From: Pseudonocardia halophobica
GTDB lineage: Bacteria; Actinomycetota; Actinomycetes; Mycobacteriales; Pseudonocardiaceae
DNA length: 64,000 nt
Assembly: GCF_027922425.1 (NCBI RefSeq)
Contig: NZ_BSFQ01000010.1
Location: forward strand, 1 to 64,000
Reading direction: 5' to 3'
Below, in pieces: positions 47,966-57,253 of the stretch; the first letter of the stretch is position 1; each line of letters starts with the position of its first letter. Both the position numbers and the translations under genes were made by a program. The notes under the pieces are model-generated. The model was not told where the DNA came from. It saw only the letters and a program-made list of their open reading frames with translations, and did not search any database.

Positions 47966-49283
47966 CGCGACACACCCCCTCGCCCACCGGGTCCGGCGCC
48001 CAGCAGGCGGCCTGAGCGCTGTCGAGCACGCCCTGCAGCGCGGCGGCCTGGGTGGCGAGCACGCCCCGGACGTCGCCGCCGTCGAGCACGATCGAACGGA
48101 ACGCGTCCGTGAACACCTTGTCGTAGGTGCCGCTCTGCCCGCCGAGCCCGACCGCGAGCGACGACGCCACGGCCCCGGGGGTGCCGACCATCCGCTGCAG
48201 CGTCTCCGCCTCCTGCCCGACACCCGGCGGCAGCCCGCCCGGGATCGCCGCCAGGTCCTGCGGCGGGAACCACGCCACGGTCCGCAGCGTGGTGGAGACC
48301 CGCGCGGGATCGGTGAGGTGCCGGATCAGCTCGATCGACGGCTGCGGGTCGGCGACCGCCTTCGGGATCGACAGGCCGCCGAGCACGGGGAGGTAGCCCA
48401 GTCCCCTCGGCCCGGTGGGCGCGGGGAAGGAGACGATGTCGTCCGGCCGGGTCTGCAGCGCGTCCACCAGCCGGACGGCGTGGTCCCACGCCACCCACAC
48501 CTCACCGGAGAGCAGCGGTTCCTGCATGAAGCCGTAGGTCACGGACTGCGGGTTCGCGGTGCCCCAGATCGCGCGGAGCCACTCCCACATCGCGGCGGCG
48601 TCGGCGCTCGCGAAGGTGGTGTTCACCCCGCCGGTGAAGCTCGGGTACGCGTAGCCCTGCAGGAACCGCTTGAGCAGACCGTTCTCGCCCGCGGGCAGCC
48701 CGAACCGCGGCGAACCGGTGGCCAGCTGGATCGCCCGCGTCCAGTCCAGCAGCTGGGTGTAGGTGAGCGCCTGCAGATCGGCGCCGGCGGGCAGGAACTG
48801 CAGCGCCTCGCGGCGGGCGGCCATGATGTAGCTGGCCGAGATCCACGGGACGAAGGCGTACCGGCCGTCGATGCGGGCGAGGTCGAGGTACTGGCGGGTG
48901 AACCCGCGGTCGCCGAGCTGCTCGACGACGTCCGTCATGTCCCGGAGCAGGCCCTCCTTCGCCAGCGTGGCGAACTCGCCGTGCAGTGCCCCGAGCAGCG
49001 CGATGCTCGAGGAGCCGGCCCGCGCGTCGGCACGGACCCGGTCGAACATCTTGGTGGCCGAGCTGTCGCCGGCGAACTGCACCTCGCGCGGGAACCCGGC
49101 GAGGATCTGCCGCCGGACGGCCTCGGCCTCCTCGGTCGTCGCCAGCTGGGTCGAGTAGAAGACCAGGCCGTCCGATCCTCGGGACCCGGGGGCGCCGGTG
49201 GTGTCGAGCGCGCAGCCGGCGAGCAGACCGGTCGCGGCCGCACCCAGCCCGAGACGCAGCACCTCGCGCCGCGACAGCTGCAT
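47958..49283 (-). CDS. Solute-binding lipoprotein of sugar ABC importer (Tat-type signal)
   Basis: 441 residues. The signal sequence has twin arginines (SRREVLRLG, Arg5–Arg6) and a lipobox LLAGC with lipidated Cys24, so it is probably exported by Tat and anchored outside the membrane. The rest has the fold of family-1 extracellular solute-binding proteins (YAFVPWISASYIMAARREAL; hinge and pocket aromatic residues). Its substrate is probably a glycoside that the GH63 enzyme downstream then cleaves; this is inference. No regulator gene is adjacent. The promoter region holds three palindromic repeats. Confidence 0.85.
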   Translation of the reverse strand: MQLSRREVLRLGLGAAATGLLAGCALDTTGAPGSRGSDGLVFYSTQLATTEEAEAVRRQILAGFPREVQFAGDSSATKMFDRVRADARAGSSSIALLGALHGEFATLAKEGLLRDMTDVVEQLGDRGFTRQYLDLARIDGRYAFVPWISASYIMAARREALQFLPAGADLQALTYTQLLDWTRAIQLATGSPRFGLPAGENGLLKRFLQGYAYPSFTGGVNTTFASADAAAMWEWLRAIWGTANPQSVTYGFMQEPLLSGEVWVAWDHAVRLVDALQTRPDDIVSFPAPTGPRGLGYLPVLGGLSIPKAVADPQPSIELIRHLTDPARVSTTLRTVAWFPPQDLAAIPGGLPPGVGQEAETLQRMVGTPGAVASSLAVGLGGQSGTYDKVFTDAFRSIVLDGGDVRGVLATQAAALQGVLDSAQAACWAPDPVGEGVCRVG

Positions 49284-49349
49284 GCCGCCCTCCCCCGCCT
49301 CGGTGGGGCGAACACTATCCAGTAAGGACCGATCACGCAGAGCGAGAGC

Positions 49350-49451
49350 GCACCATGGAGCCATGACGCGTCACACCGGCCGCCGAGAACGCAGTAGGGA
49401 ACCATGACGCGCCAGAAAGCGGCCTGAAGTCGCGTTATGGTTCCCTACTGC
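49350..49451. repeat. Three 20-bp near-palindromes upstream of the sugar importer
   Basis: Copies at 49350 (GCACCATGGAGCCATGACGC), 49391 (GCAGTAGGGAACCATGACGC) and 49432 (GCGTTATGGTTCCCTACTGC). The last two are inverted copies of each other with one mismatch and can form a 20-bp stem around a 21-base loop. They belong to the family clustered at 23099–23242 and lie between the egtD stop and the importer start. Confidence 0.85.
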
Positions 49452-49454
49452 GGT

Positions 49455-50438
49455 TCAGACGGCTGTGGCCAGGGAGAGGGCGAAGCGGCGGTCCTCGTCG
49501 GCCCACCAGCGACCCAGGTCGAAGCCCGCCTCGGCCAGCATCTCCCGCACGCCGGCGGGCCGGAACTTGGCCGAGATCTCCGTGCGCATCTCCTCGCCCT
49601 CGGCGAAGTCGACCGCGAGGTCCAGCTCCTCCACCCACACCCGCATGTCCTTCTCCGCCCGCAGCCGCATCTCGATCCACTCGTGCTCGGCGTCCCAGGC
49701 CGCGACGTGCGAGAACGCCTCGGGGAGGAAGTCGGCGCGCAGCTCGCGGTTGAGCACGTGCAGGACGTTGCGGTTGAACTCCGCGGTGACGCCCGCGGTG
49801 TCGTCGTAGGCGGCGAGCAGGGTGGGCTCGTCGATCACCAGACCGGTGCCGAGCAGCAGCTGCTCGCCGGGCTCGAGCACCGAGCGGACGTGCGCGAGGA
49901 ACGCCGTGCGCTCCGCGGGCCGCAGGTTGCCGATCGTGCCGCCGAGGAAGGCGATCATCCGACGCCCGCCGGTCGGCAGCGCGGTGAGGTCCTTCGTGAA
50001 GTCGCCGACCACGCCGTGCAGCGCCAGGTCGGGGTACTCGACGGCGAGCGCGTCGAGCGCCCCGCGCAGCGCCGCCTCGCTGACGTCCTGCGGGACGTAC
50101 CGGCGCAGGGTGCCGGCCGCGCGGAAGGCGTCGAGCAGCAGCCGGGTCTTGGCCGACGAACCCGACCCGAGCTCGACGACCGTGTCCGCCCCGGAGGCCT
50201 CCGCGATCGCCGCGACCGACTCCTCGAGCAGGGCCCTCTCGGTGCGTGTCGGGTAGTACTCGGGGAGCTCGGTGATCTCCTCGAAGAGCTCGCTGCCCCG
50301 GGCGTCGTAGAAGTACTTGGGCGGGAGCTCCTTGGGGTCGGCGGTGAGCCCGGCGCGGGCGTCCGCCCGGAGGGCGGCCTCGGCGTCGGCCGCGGTGAGG
50401 TGGACGTCGAGCTCGGTCAGGCGGTTCGGCCGGGTCAT
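49455..50438 (-). CDS. egtD: L-histidine Nα-methyltransferase EgtD
   Basis: 327 residues; trimethylates histidine to hercynine with three SAM, the entry step of ergothioneine synthesis. LPPKYFYDARGSELFEEITELPEYYPTRTE is the family start and VVELGSGSSAKT near 85 the SAM-binding loop; FLGGTIGNL and the C-terminal E-M-R...S-A-K-F region shape the histidine pocket. Last gene of the egtABCD run, 53 bases after egtC. Confidence 0.95.
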   Translation of the reverse strand: MTRPNRLTELDVHLTAADAEAALRADARAGLTADPKELPPKYFYDARGSELFEEITELPEYYPTRTERALLEESVAAIAEASGADTVVELGSGSSAKTRLLLDAFRAAGTLRRYVPQDVSEAALRGALDALAVEYPDLALHGVVGDFTKDLTALPTGGRRMIAFLGGTIGNLRPAERTAFLAHVRSVLEPGEQLLLGTGLVIDEPTLLAAYDDTAGVTAEFNRNVLHVLNRELRADFLPEAFSHVAAWDAEHEWIEMRLRAEKDMRVWVEELDLAVDFAEGEEMRTEISAKFRPAGVREMLAEAGFDLGRWWADEDRRFALSLATAV

Positions 50439-50491
50439 GATCGTGCTCCTCGCGGTGCGTCCGGGCGGGCCCGGTCGAGCAGGGGGCCTGC

Positions 50492-51322
50492 TCAGGAGTG
50501 GGGCGCGCGGGTCCCGCGGTCCGGGATCCCGGTGTCGGTGGGGAGGTCGGTGCTCGAGGGCCCGATCGGGCGCCGATCCAGCCGGCCCGGCGTCGCGACG
50601 ACGAGGTGCCGGTCCGGCAAGGGCTCCCAACCCGGGTCGGTGTCGATCGGCTCCGACGCCACGGTGGCGGCCCGGTCCGTGACCCGCACCGACAGCGCGT
50701 GGTCCCAGGCCGTGCCCCAGATCGTGGTGCCGTCGGTGAGCAGGAGGTTGAGCCGGGACGCGGGCGCGGCGGCCTCGACGGCGAGGACGGTGTCGGGCAG
50801 CACCCGCGCCGGGTCCTCCCCCGCCCGCAGCCGGTTCCGGACCAGCGCCCACAGCAGGGCCGAGTCCGTGGGGGCGTCGAGGGTCAGCAGGTCGACGACG
50901 GGCAGCCCGGCGGCCAGGTCCGCGACCGCGCCGGGCCACCCGCGCACCACGCCGTTGTGGCTGAACAGCCAGCGGCCCTCGGCGAACGGGGCGGCCGCGG
51001 TGCTGGTGACCGGCATCCCCGTGGTCGCGGACCGGACCGCGGCGAGCACCGCGGAGCTGCGGGTGGCCGCGGCCAGCGAGGCGAACGCACCGTCCGACCA
51101 CATCGGCTGGTCGGAGCGGTACCGGGCCGGTTCGGACGGGTGGCCGTTGCCGCCCGGGTCGCCCGGCGGGTACCAGCCCGCGCCGAACCCGTCCGCGTTG
51201 ACGGTGCCCCCGCCGCGCATGTCGGCGGGGGCGTAGGACTGGTGCAGCAGCCCGTGCGGCGGCTCCAGCAGCAGCGCGGACAGCGTCGTCGGCGGGCCCA
51301 GGTGGGCCAGGTGGCGGCACAC
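50492..51322 (-). CDS. egtC: Gamma-glutamyl hercynylcysteine sulfoxide hydrolase EgtC
   Basis: 276 residues, class II glutamine-amidotransferase fold. The mature N-terminus is Met-Cys-Arg-His; Cys2 is the nucleophile after Met removal, which fixes the GTG at 51322 as start. NADGFGAGWY and FSHNGVVRGW are the substrate-pocket motifs. It removes glutamate from the EgtB product. It starts 3 bases after the egtB stop. Confidence 0.93.
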   Translation of the reverse strand: MCRHLAHLGPPTTLSALLLEPPHGLLHQSYAPADMRGGGTVNADGFGAGWYPPGDPGGNGHPSEPARYRSDQPMWSDGAFASLAAATRSSAVLAAVRSATTGMPVTSTAAAPFAEGRWLFSHNGVVRGWPGAVADLAAGLPVVDLLTLDAPTDSALLWALVRNRLRAGEDPARVLPDTVLAVEAAAPASRLNLLLTDGTTIWGTAWDHALSVRVTDRAATVASEPIDTDPGWEPLPDRHLVVATPGRLDRRPIGPSSTDLPTDTGIPDRGTRAPHS

Positions 51323-51325
51323 CGG

Positions 51326-52696
51326 TCAGGGCAGACCGGCGGCGTCGGCCCTGTCGGCCGTGTCGGCGGGCGAGGCGTCCCGCGCGCAGCGGAAGCCGGA
51401 GAAGATCTGCCGGCGGACCGGATGGTCCCAGTTCCGGAAGGTCGCCCGGACCGCCGACGGGTCCGTGCCGAACGAGCCGCCGCGCAGGACCTTGTAGTCG
51501 CCGCCGAAGAACACCTCGGAGTACTCGCGGTACGGGAAGGCCTCGAACCCCGGATACGGGTGCCAACCCGAGTCGCACCACTCCCACACGTCCCCGATCA
51601 GCTGCTCGACGCCCAGCGGCGACGCGCCCTCCGGGTAGGCGCCGACCGGGGCGGGACGCAGGTGGCGCTGGCCGAGGTTGGCGTGCCGCTCGGCCGGGGA
51701 CTCGTCCCCCCACGGATAGCGCCGGCTGCGCCCGGTCGCCGGGTCGAAGCGGGCGGCCTTCTCCCACTCCGCCTCGGTGGGCAGCCGCTTGCCGGCCCAC
51801 CGGGCGTACGCCGCGGCCTCGTGGAAGCAGACGTGCACCACCGGCTCGTCCGCCGGCACGCGCTCGACCACGCCGAACCGCCGCCGCCACCACTCGCCCG
51901 CGGAGTCCCGCTCCCAGAACCGCGGTGCGACCAGGCCCTCGGCGGTGCGGTGCCGCCAGCCCTCCGCGCTCCACCACCGCGGGTCGGTGTACCCGCCGGC
52001 CTCGACGAACGCGACGTACTCGCCGTTGGTCACCGGGTGGGTGTCGATCCAGAAGGCCGGCAGCGACACGGCGTGCGCCGGGCGCTCGTTGTCCAGCGCC
52101 CACGGCTCGGTGGACGTGCCCTGGATGGACACGCCCGCGGGCACCAGCACCTCGCGCGCGGCGAGCCGGCGCCCGGGCGGGGGCTCGGGCGCCTGCAGCA
52201 CCGGCGCCCCGGCCCGGAGCTGGTGGGTGGCCAGCATCGTCTCGTCGTGCTGCTGCTCGTGCTGCACGATCATGCCGAAGGCGAAGCCCTCGTGCTCCAG
52301 CCGGCGGCCGCGCAGCGGGCTGCGCTCCAGCGCGTCGAGCGCCTTCTCCCGCACCTCGGCGACGTACTGCCGGGCCTCGGCCGGGGTGAGCAGGGGCAGC
52401 TCGATGCGGCTGGCGCGGCTGTGCTGGAACGCGTCGTAGAGCCCGTCGATCTCCGGGCGCAGCGGCTCCCTGCCGCCGACGTCCCGGACCAGCCAGAGCT
52501 CCTCCTGGCTGCCGATGTGCGCGAGGTCCCACACCAGCGGGGACATCAGCGGCGAGTGCTGCGCGACGAGGTCGCCCTCGTCGACGGCGTCGGTGAGGCC
52601 GGTGCTGCGGGTACGGGACCGGTCGAGCAGCGCCGCGACGTGGCCGCGGAGCTGCTCCGGGGTACAGAAGGGGTCGGTCTCGGGCGTGATCGTCAC
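51326..52696 (-). CDS. egtB: Hercynine oxygenase (sulfoxide synthase) EgtB
   Basis: 456 residues; a non-haem iron enzyme joining hercynine and gamma-glutamylcysteine with O2. The N-terminal DinB-like domain carries the metal ligands in DLAHIGSQEELW and the HEQQHDET (His-x3-His) motif; the C-terminal half is an FGE-sulfatase fold (FWIDTHPVTNGEYVAFVEAGGY ... VWEWCDSGW ... RGGSFGT). The GTG overlaps the egtA stop by four bases. Confidence 0.95.
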   Translation of the reverse strand: MTITPETDPFCTPEQLRGHVAALLDRSRTRSTGLTDAVDEGDLVAQHSPLMSPLVWDLAHIGSQEELWLVRDVGGREPLRPEIDGLYDAFQHSRASRIELPLLTPAEARQYVAEVREKALDALERSPLRGRRLEHEGFAFGMIVQHEQQHDETMLATHQLRAGAPVLQAPEPPPGRRLAAREVLVPAGVSIQGTSTEPWALDNERPAHAVSLPAFWIDTHPVTNGEYVAFVEAGGYTDPRWWSAEGWRHRTAEGLVAPRFWERDSAGEWWRRRFGVVERVPADEPVVHVCFHEAAAYARWAGKRLPTEAEWEKAARFDPATGRSRRYPWGDESPAERHANLGQRHLRPAPVGAYPEGASPLGVEQLIGDVWEWCDSGWHPYPGFEAFPYREYSEVFFGGDYKVLRGGSFGTDPSAVRATFRNWDHPVRRQIFSGFRCARDASPADTADRADAAGLP

Positions 52697-54081
52697 GGGA
52701 GTGCTCCCTCCGTCGGGGACGGGATGATCTCGAGGGTCTCGAGGGGGCCGCCGGCGGGCGGCTCGCCGGGCAGCGGGTCGTCCGCGGGGCAGCGGCCCGC
52801 GGCGACGCGGCGTTCGGTGACCTCCACCAGCCGGGACAGCAGGCCCGGCGGCGGGTCGAGCGCGGGCAGCTCCGCGCAGGCCAGCGCGAACACCTCGGCG
52901 GCGGCCGCGGCGAGGACGCGGTCCTCCAGGCCGTGCCGGGCCGCGGAGGTCCAGCGCAGCCGGGTGGGGGCGCAGATCTCCCGGACCCGGTCGACGACGG
53001 CGGGCCGCGCGGTGAGCGCGGCGAGCACGGCCACCGGGAGCGCCCAGTCCGCGCCCTGCTGCCCGTCGACGTACCGGACCTCGAGGAACCCGCGCGGGCG
53101 GACCGGCGGGAACAGCGTGGAGATGTGGTACTCGAGGTCCGCGACGGTCGGCCGCCGGCCGTCCAGCCGGCCCTCGACCCAGTCGGCGAAGGTCACGCCC
53201 TCCGGCGTGGTCCACTCGCCCGCGCCGCGCACACACAGCAGCGGCGTGTCCACCACGCGTTCGGCCCAGGCGCCGGCCGGGTCGCCGTCGACGGACGGCG
53301 GCGGGGCGGTACGGGCGGGGTCGAGCGCCAGCCAGGCGGCCAGCCTGCTGGACTTCCAGCCGGTGCGCCGCCCGTGCAGCAGCGGGGAGTTGGCGAAGGC
53401 GGCCACGAGGACCGGGCCGAGGTCGTGCAGCGCCGCCCAGCGGGCGGGGAGCTCCGTGCGCTCCCCCGCGTCGAGCGCCACCTGGACCGCGGACGTGGAG
53501 CACATGCCGCTGCGGCCGTGCGGGCCGAAGCGGTCGAAGGCGCGCTCCATGGCGCGGTAGCGCGGGAGCTGCAGGAGCCGGCGCGCGGGCCGGACGGGAT
53601 CGGCGGCGCGGGGCTCGGGGCTCAGACCGCGGGCGGCGAGCCGGGCGTGGAGGGCGGCGGAGTCGGCCTCGACGGCGGCGACGAGGGGGCCGAGCCCGGC
53701 GATCGGCGGGCTGGCGAGCTCGACCTGGCCGCCGGGCTCGACGGTGACGACCGAGCCGTGCGGGAGCGGGGCGGCGGGGGAACCGGGGACGAGCGGGGCG
53801 GGGGCGTGCGGGCCGAGCGCGCCGAGCAGGTCGGCGAGGTCGGCGGGGTCGGCGGGCCGGGCGGGGCGCAGGAGCCACTCGAGCTCCACGCCCAGGTACC
53901 GCGGGGGGCCGTGTTTGAAGCAGACCGAGGCCACGTACGCCTCGGCCTCCGCCCGGCTGCGCAGCTCGGTACCGGCCGCGGGCCGCTCCGCCCCCTGGCC
54001 CGCCTGCACGGGGATCCCGGAGTGCGCGCGAGCGCCCTCCGGCCCCGGGACGGCGGGCACGATCCCCGCGTCTGGAAGCAC
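52693..54081 (-). CDS. egtA: Glutamate–cysteine ligase EgtA
   Basis: 462 residues, GCS2-type ATP-dependent ligase making gamma-glutamylcysteine for EgtB. GVELEWLL near 64 and EPGGQVELASPP near 115 are the glutamate/ATP site motifs; RSGMCSTSAVQV and FLEVRYVDGQQG follow. The first 40 residues are variable and Pro/Gly-rich, so a later start cannot be excluded. It heads the egtABCD operon, divergent from acnR across 110 bases. egtE, the C–S lyase of the pathway, is not in this window. Confidence 0.92.
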   Translation of the reverse strand: MLPDAGIVPAVPGPEGARAHSGIPVQAGQGAERPAAGTELRSRAEAEAYVASVCFKHGPPRYLGVELEWLLRPARPADPADLADLLGALGPHAPAPLVPGSPAAPLPHGSVVTVEPGGQVELASPPIAGLGPLVAAVEADSAALHARLAARGLSPEPRAADPVRPARRLLQLPRYRAMERAFDRFGPHGRSGMCSTSAVQVALDAGERTELPARWAALHDLGPVLVAAFANSPLLHGRRTGWKSSRLAAWLALDPARTAPPPSVDGDPAGAWAERVVDTPLLCVRGAGEWTTPEGVTFADWVEGRLDGRRPTVADLEYHISTLFPPVRPRGFLEVRYVDGQQGADWALPVAVLAALTARPAVVDRVREICAPTRLRWTSAARHGLEDRVLAAAAAEVFALACAELPALDPPPGLLSRLVEVTERRVAAGRCPADDPLPGEPPAGGPLETLEIIPSPTEGALP

Positions 54082-54163
54082 GGATCGAACGCTACCCGCG
54101 GGGTCCGACAGTTGCAGGTCCTTCCCGCGGCCTTTCCCGGCGCGCGTCGCGCGTCCTGCACCA

Positions 54164-54179
54164 CAAGACGTACGTACGG
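54164..54179. promoter_or_regulatory. Probable AcnR autoregulatory operator
   Basis: CAAGACGTACGTACGG fits the AcnR consensus I recall (CAGNACnnncGTACTG) except at two positions. It ends 12 bases before the acnR GTG, overlapping where a promoter for a leaderless message would lie. Confidence 0.6.
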
Positions 54180-54191
54180 GATACTGGGCCG

Positions 54192-54803
54192 GTGCCCCGT
54201 GTGAGTACCGACCAGCTCGCCGCCCGGCGCCAGCACATCCTCGACGGCGCCCGGCGGTGCTTCGCCGCGCACGGGTACGAGGGGGCGACGGTCCGGCGGC
54301 TCGAGCAGAGCACCGGACTCTCCCGCGGCGCGATCTTCCACTACTTCCGCGACAAGGACGCGCTGTTCCTCGCCCTGGCCGAGCAGGACGCCCGCCGGAT
54401 GGCCGACGTCGTCGCCGAGCAGGGCCTGGTCCAGGTCATGCGGGACTTGCTGGGGACCGCCCGCGGCGAGGGGACGGACGGGGCCGCCGAGGCGGACGGC
54501 GCGAGCGACCGCAGCTGGCTCGGCACCCGGCTGGAGGTGTCCCGCCGGCTCCGCACCGACCCGGACTTCCGGCAGCGGTGGCAGGCGCACTCCGCCGAGC
54601 TCACCGCGGCCACCCGGGAGCGGCTCGAGCGGCAGGCCGCGGCCGGGGCCCTGCGCGACGACGTCCCGGTCCCGGTGCTGGCCCAGTACCTGGAGCTGGT
54701 GCTGGAGGGGCTGGTCTCGCACCTGGCCATGGGCCTGCCGGCCGACGCGCTCGACGGCGTGCTCGACCTCGTCGAGCAGAGCGTGCGCACCCTCCCCCGC
54801 TGA
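54192..54803 (+). CDS. acnR: TetR-family regulator, AcnR orthologue (repressor of aconitase)
   Basis: 203 residues. The DNA-binding part (ILDGARRCFAAHGYEGATVR followed by SRGAIFHYFRDKDALFLALA) and the whole ligand-domain layout (LEVSRRLRTDPDFRQRW; LELVLEGLVSHLAMG) match AcnR of corynebacteria and Rv1474c of mycobacteria. In those genera it is beside acn and represses it, with citrate and Mg as reported effectors. Here acn is 12 kb away, but both genes have AcnR-like boxes. The GTG start allows a leaderless message. Confidence 0.85.
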   Translation: MPRVSTDQLAARRQHILDGARRCFAAHGYEGATVRRLEQSTGLSRGAIFHYFRDKDALFLALAEQDARRMADVVAEQGLVQVMRDLLGTARGEGTDGAAEADGASDRSWLGTRLEVSRRLRTDPDFRQRWQAHSAELTAATRERLERQAAAGALRDDVPVPVLAQYLELVLEGLVSHLAMGLPADALDGVLDLVEQSVRTLPR

Positions 54804-54837
54804 CCCGGCGTCCGAACACGCCCTCCGACGACGGCAG

Positions 54838-54874
54838 GCCCGCCGGCCCCGGAGGGGGTGCGGGGCCGGCGGGC
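54838..54874. terminator. Bidirectional terminator between acnR and molybdopterin oxidoreductase
   Basis: GCCCGCCGGCCCC pairs with GGGGCCGGCGGGC (13 bp, perfect) around an 11-base loop, between convergent stops at 54803 and 54907. Confidence 0.82.
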
Positions 54875-54906
54875 AGGTCGGGAGCGGACGGGTCGGACGG
54901 ACCCCC

Positions 54907-57036
54907 TCAGGCGGGCTCGACCTCGACGCGGGTGTCGGAGAAGGTCGGCGCGTTGCCGAGATCGGCGAACTCCGTGGGGTTGACGGCGTTGACGGTGGCC
55001 AGGCCCTTGGCCTGCGACCGCCACTGCCCCATCGACGCCAGGACGACGCCGCGGGCCACCTCGTCGGACACCTTGACCTTGACGAGGAACTCCCCGCGCT
55101 CGTTGAAGACCCGGATCAGCGAGCCCTCGACGATCCCCCGGGTCTCCGCGTCGGCCGGGTGCACGATCGCGGACGGCTCGCCCTGCACCCGCTGCTGGGC
55201 CCCGAGGTTCCCGTAGGACGAGTTGAGGAACGCGTGCGCCTTGGGCGAGACCAGGTGCAGCGGGTAGTCGCTGTGCGCGGGCGGGATGTAGTGCGGCAAC
55301 GGGTCCACCTCGCCGCCGGGCTGGGCCTCGTTGCTGCCCTGCCGGAACAGCGGGAGCACGAAGTTCCCGCCCGCCGCCGCGGCGGACGCGAACTCCTGCT
55401 TGCCCGACGGCGTCGGGAAGCCGCCGATGTCGTGCGGGGCGTAGTGGTCGGCGTCGGGCAGGGTCAGCCGCGCCCACCCCGTCTTCGCCAGCGACTTCGG
55501 CGTGATCCCCTGCAGCGCCGGCGCGCCCCAGTCGTACGCCTGCTCGATCAGCTCCTCGTCGGTCATCCCGAAGCACTCGTCGTCGAACCCCATGGCGGCG
55601 GCCAGCCGCCGGAACAGCTCGGTGTTGGGGATCGCCTCGCCCACGGGCGCGATCGAGGGCCGGTTGAGGCCGATGTAGAAGTGCCCCCACGAGAACATGA
55701 CGTCGAGCTGCTCGAGCTGCGTGGTGGCCGGCAGCACGATGTCCGCGAACTGGGCGGTGTCAGTGAGGAACTGCTCGCTGACCACGGTGAACAGGTCCTC
55801 GCGGGACAGCCCGGCGACCATCTTCTCCTGGTCCGGGCACACGATCATCGGATTGGCGTTGTAGACCATCAGCGCGTGGATCCCGGGGTCGAGCCCCAGC
55901 TCCCCGGTCAGCGCCTTGCCGAGCAGGTACTGGTTGACCACGCGGGTGCCCTCGGGCCGCAGCTGCGGCTGCGACAGCGCGTCCCAGTTCACCGGGAAGG
56001 CCCACAGCGGCAGGGCCAGCAGGCCGCCGCCGGGCTTGCGCCAGGCACCCACCAGGCCGGGCAGGCACGAGATCGCCCGCACGGTCTGCCCGCCGCCGGA
56101 GTGCCGCTCGATCGCGACGCCGATCCGGATCATCGACGGCTGGCCGGCCGCGTACTCGCGGGCGAGGGTCCGGATGTCCTCGGCCGGGACGCCGGTCTCC
56201 GCGGCGGCCCACTCCGGCGTGCAGTCCCGGACCCGCTTCTCGAGGTCCTCGACCCCGACGGTGTGCTCCGCGACGTACTCGGCGTCGGTCAGGCCCTCGG
56301 CGAGGATGACGTGGATGAGCGCCAGGGCCAGCGCGCCGTCCGTCCCCGGGCAAATCGGGATGTGCCAGTCGGCGCGCTTGGCCGTGCGGTGCTTCACCGG
56401 GTCGATGACCACGACCTTGGCGCCCCGCTTCTGCGCCTCGGCCACGAACGGCCACAGGTGCAGGTTGGTCGAGACCATGTTGCAGGCCCAGATCACGATG
56501 TACCGCGAGTGCACCAGGCTCTCGGGGTCGACGCCGGCCGTCGGGCCGAGGCTCATGACGTACGCCGTCGACGCGCCGGAGTCGCAGAAGGTGCGCTCGG
56601 CGACCGTGGCGCCCAGCTTGTTGAAGAAGGGGTCGCCGACGTTGAGCCCGTTGAGCGTGCCCTGGGTGCCCAGGTAGCTCACGGGCATGATCGCCTCGGC
56701 GCCGTGCTCGGCGACCACCGCCCGGAACCGTGAGGTGATCTCCGCGATCGCCTCGTCCCACGAGATCGGCTCGAACCGGCCGGAGCCCTTCGGTCCGCTG
56801 CGCCGCAGGGGCGTGGTGACCCGGTCGGGGCTGTAGACCCGGTCCACGTAGTTGTTCACCTTCACGCACAGCCCGCCCCGGGTGAACGGGTGGTCGGGGT
56901 CGCCCCGGACCCCGGTCGCCCGCCCGTCCTCGACGGAGACGAGCATCGAGCAGCCGTCGGGGCAGTCGTGCGGGCAGATGGCGCGGTGGGTGCCCGTCTC
57001 CCCGACGGCGAGGAGGGGCAGGTCGGCGAGAGTCAT
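54907..57036 (-). CDS. Molybdopterin (bis-MGD) oxidoreductase, formate dehydrogenase/BisC-like
   Basis: 709 residues, no Tat signal, hence cytoplasmic. The N-terminal [4Fe-4S] domain has Cys21, Cys25, Cys29 and Cys57 (CPHDCPDGC ... GGLC). The Mo-bisMGD domains follow, with GRFEPISWDEAIAEI, CDSGASTAY near the metal site, ICPGTDGALALALIHVI and a C-terminal dinucleotide-binding domain from about 590. This CPHDCPD group is widespread in actinobacteria but its substrates are mostly unknown. No electron-transfer subunit is adjacent. A divergent AraC regulator 217 bases away may control it. Confidence 0.87.
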   Translation of the reverse strand: MTLADLPLLAVGETGTHRAICPHDCPDGCSMLVSVEDGRATGVRGDPDHPFTRGGLCVKVNNYVDRVYSPDRVTTPLRRSGPKGSGRFEPISWDEAIAEITSRFRAVVAEHGAEAIMPVSYLGTQGTLNGLNVGDPFFNKLGATVAERTFCDSGASTAYVMSLGPTAGVDPESLVHSRYIVIWACNMVSTNLHLWPFVAEAQKRGAKVVVIDPVKHRTAKRADWHIPICPGTDGALALALIHVILAEGLTDAEYVAEHTVGVEDLEKRVRDCTPEWAAAETGVPAEDIRTLAREYAAGQPSMIRIGVAIERHSGGGQTVRAISCLPGLVGAWRKPGGGLLALPLWAFPVNWDALSQPQLRPEGTRVVNQYLLGKALTGELGLDPGIHALMVYNANPMIVCPDQEKMVAGLSREDLFTVVSEQFLTDTAQFADIVLPATTQLEQLDVMFSWGHFYIGLNRPSIAPVGEAIPNTELFRRLAAAMGFDDECFGMTDEELIEQAYDWGAPALQGITPKSLAKTGWARLTLPDADHYAPHDIGGFPTPSGKQEFASAAAAGGNFVLPLFRQGSNEAQPGGEVDPLPHYIPPAHSDYPLHLVSPKAHAFLNSSYGNLGAQQRVQGEPSAIVHPADAETRGIVEGSLIRVFNERGEFLVKVKVSDEVARGVVLASMGQWRSQAKGLATVNAVNPTEFADLGNAPTFSDTRVEVEPA

Positions 57037-57253
57037 CGCGGTCGCTCCCGGATCGTGGTGGGGTGATCCATCCTCGGTCGCCGCGGCCCGGCCCGGCTTG
57101 GCACCGAGCGACCGGAGGTGGGCAGCGAGTGACGGCCGCGCGCGGACCCGTTGGGCGCGACCGCGTTTGACGTGCCCGCAACACACTGCGAACCTTCGTC
57201 TGGTTCCCTCCGGAACGGGCCGGCGGGAAGGCCGCCGTCCGCAGGAGGTGACC
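57037..57253. promoter_or_regulatory. Divergent promoter region, oxidoreductase/AraC
   Basis: 217 bases without a gene, holding promoters for both. I see no strong dyad. AGGAGG at 57243–57248 is the ribosome site of the AraC gene. Confidence 0.4.

Noticed and set aside
49350..49451. Insertion-sequence ends around the sugar importer
   Set aside because: The inverted copies belong to a dispersed intergenic repeat; no transposase or target-site duplication is present.
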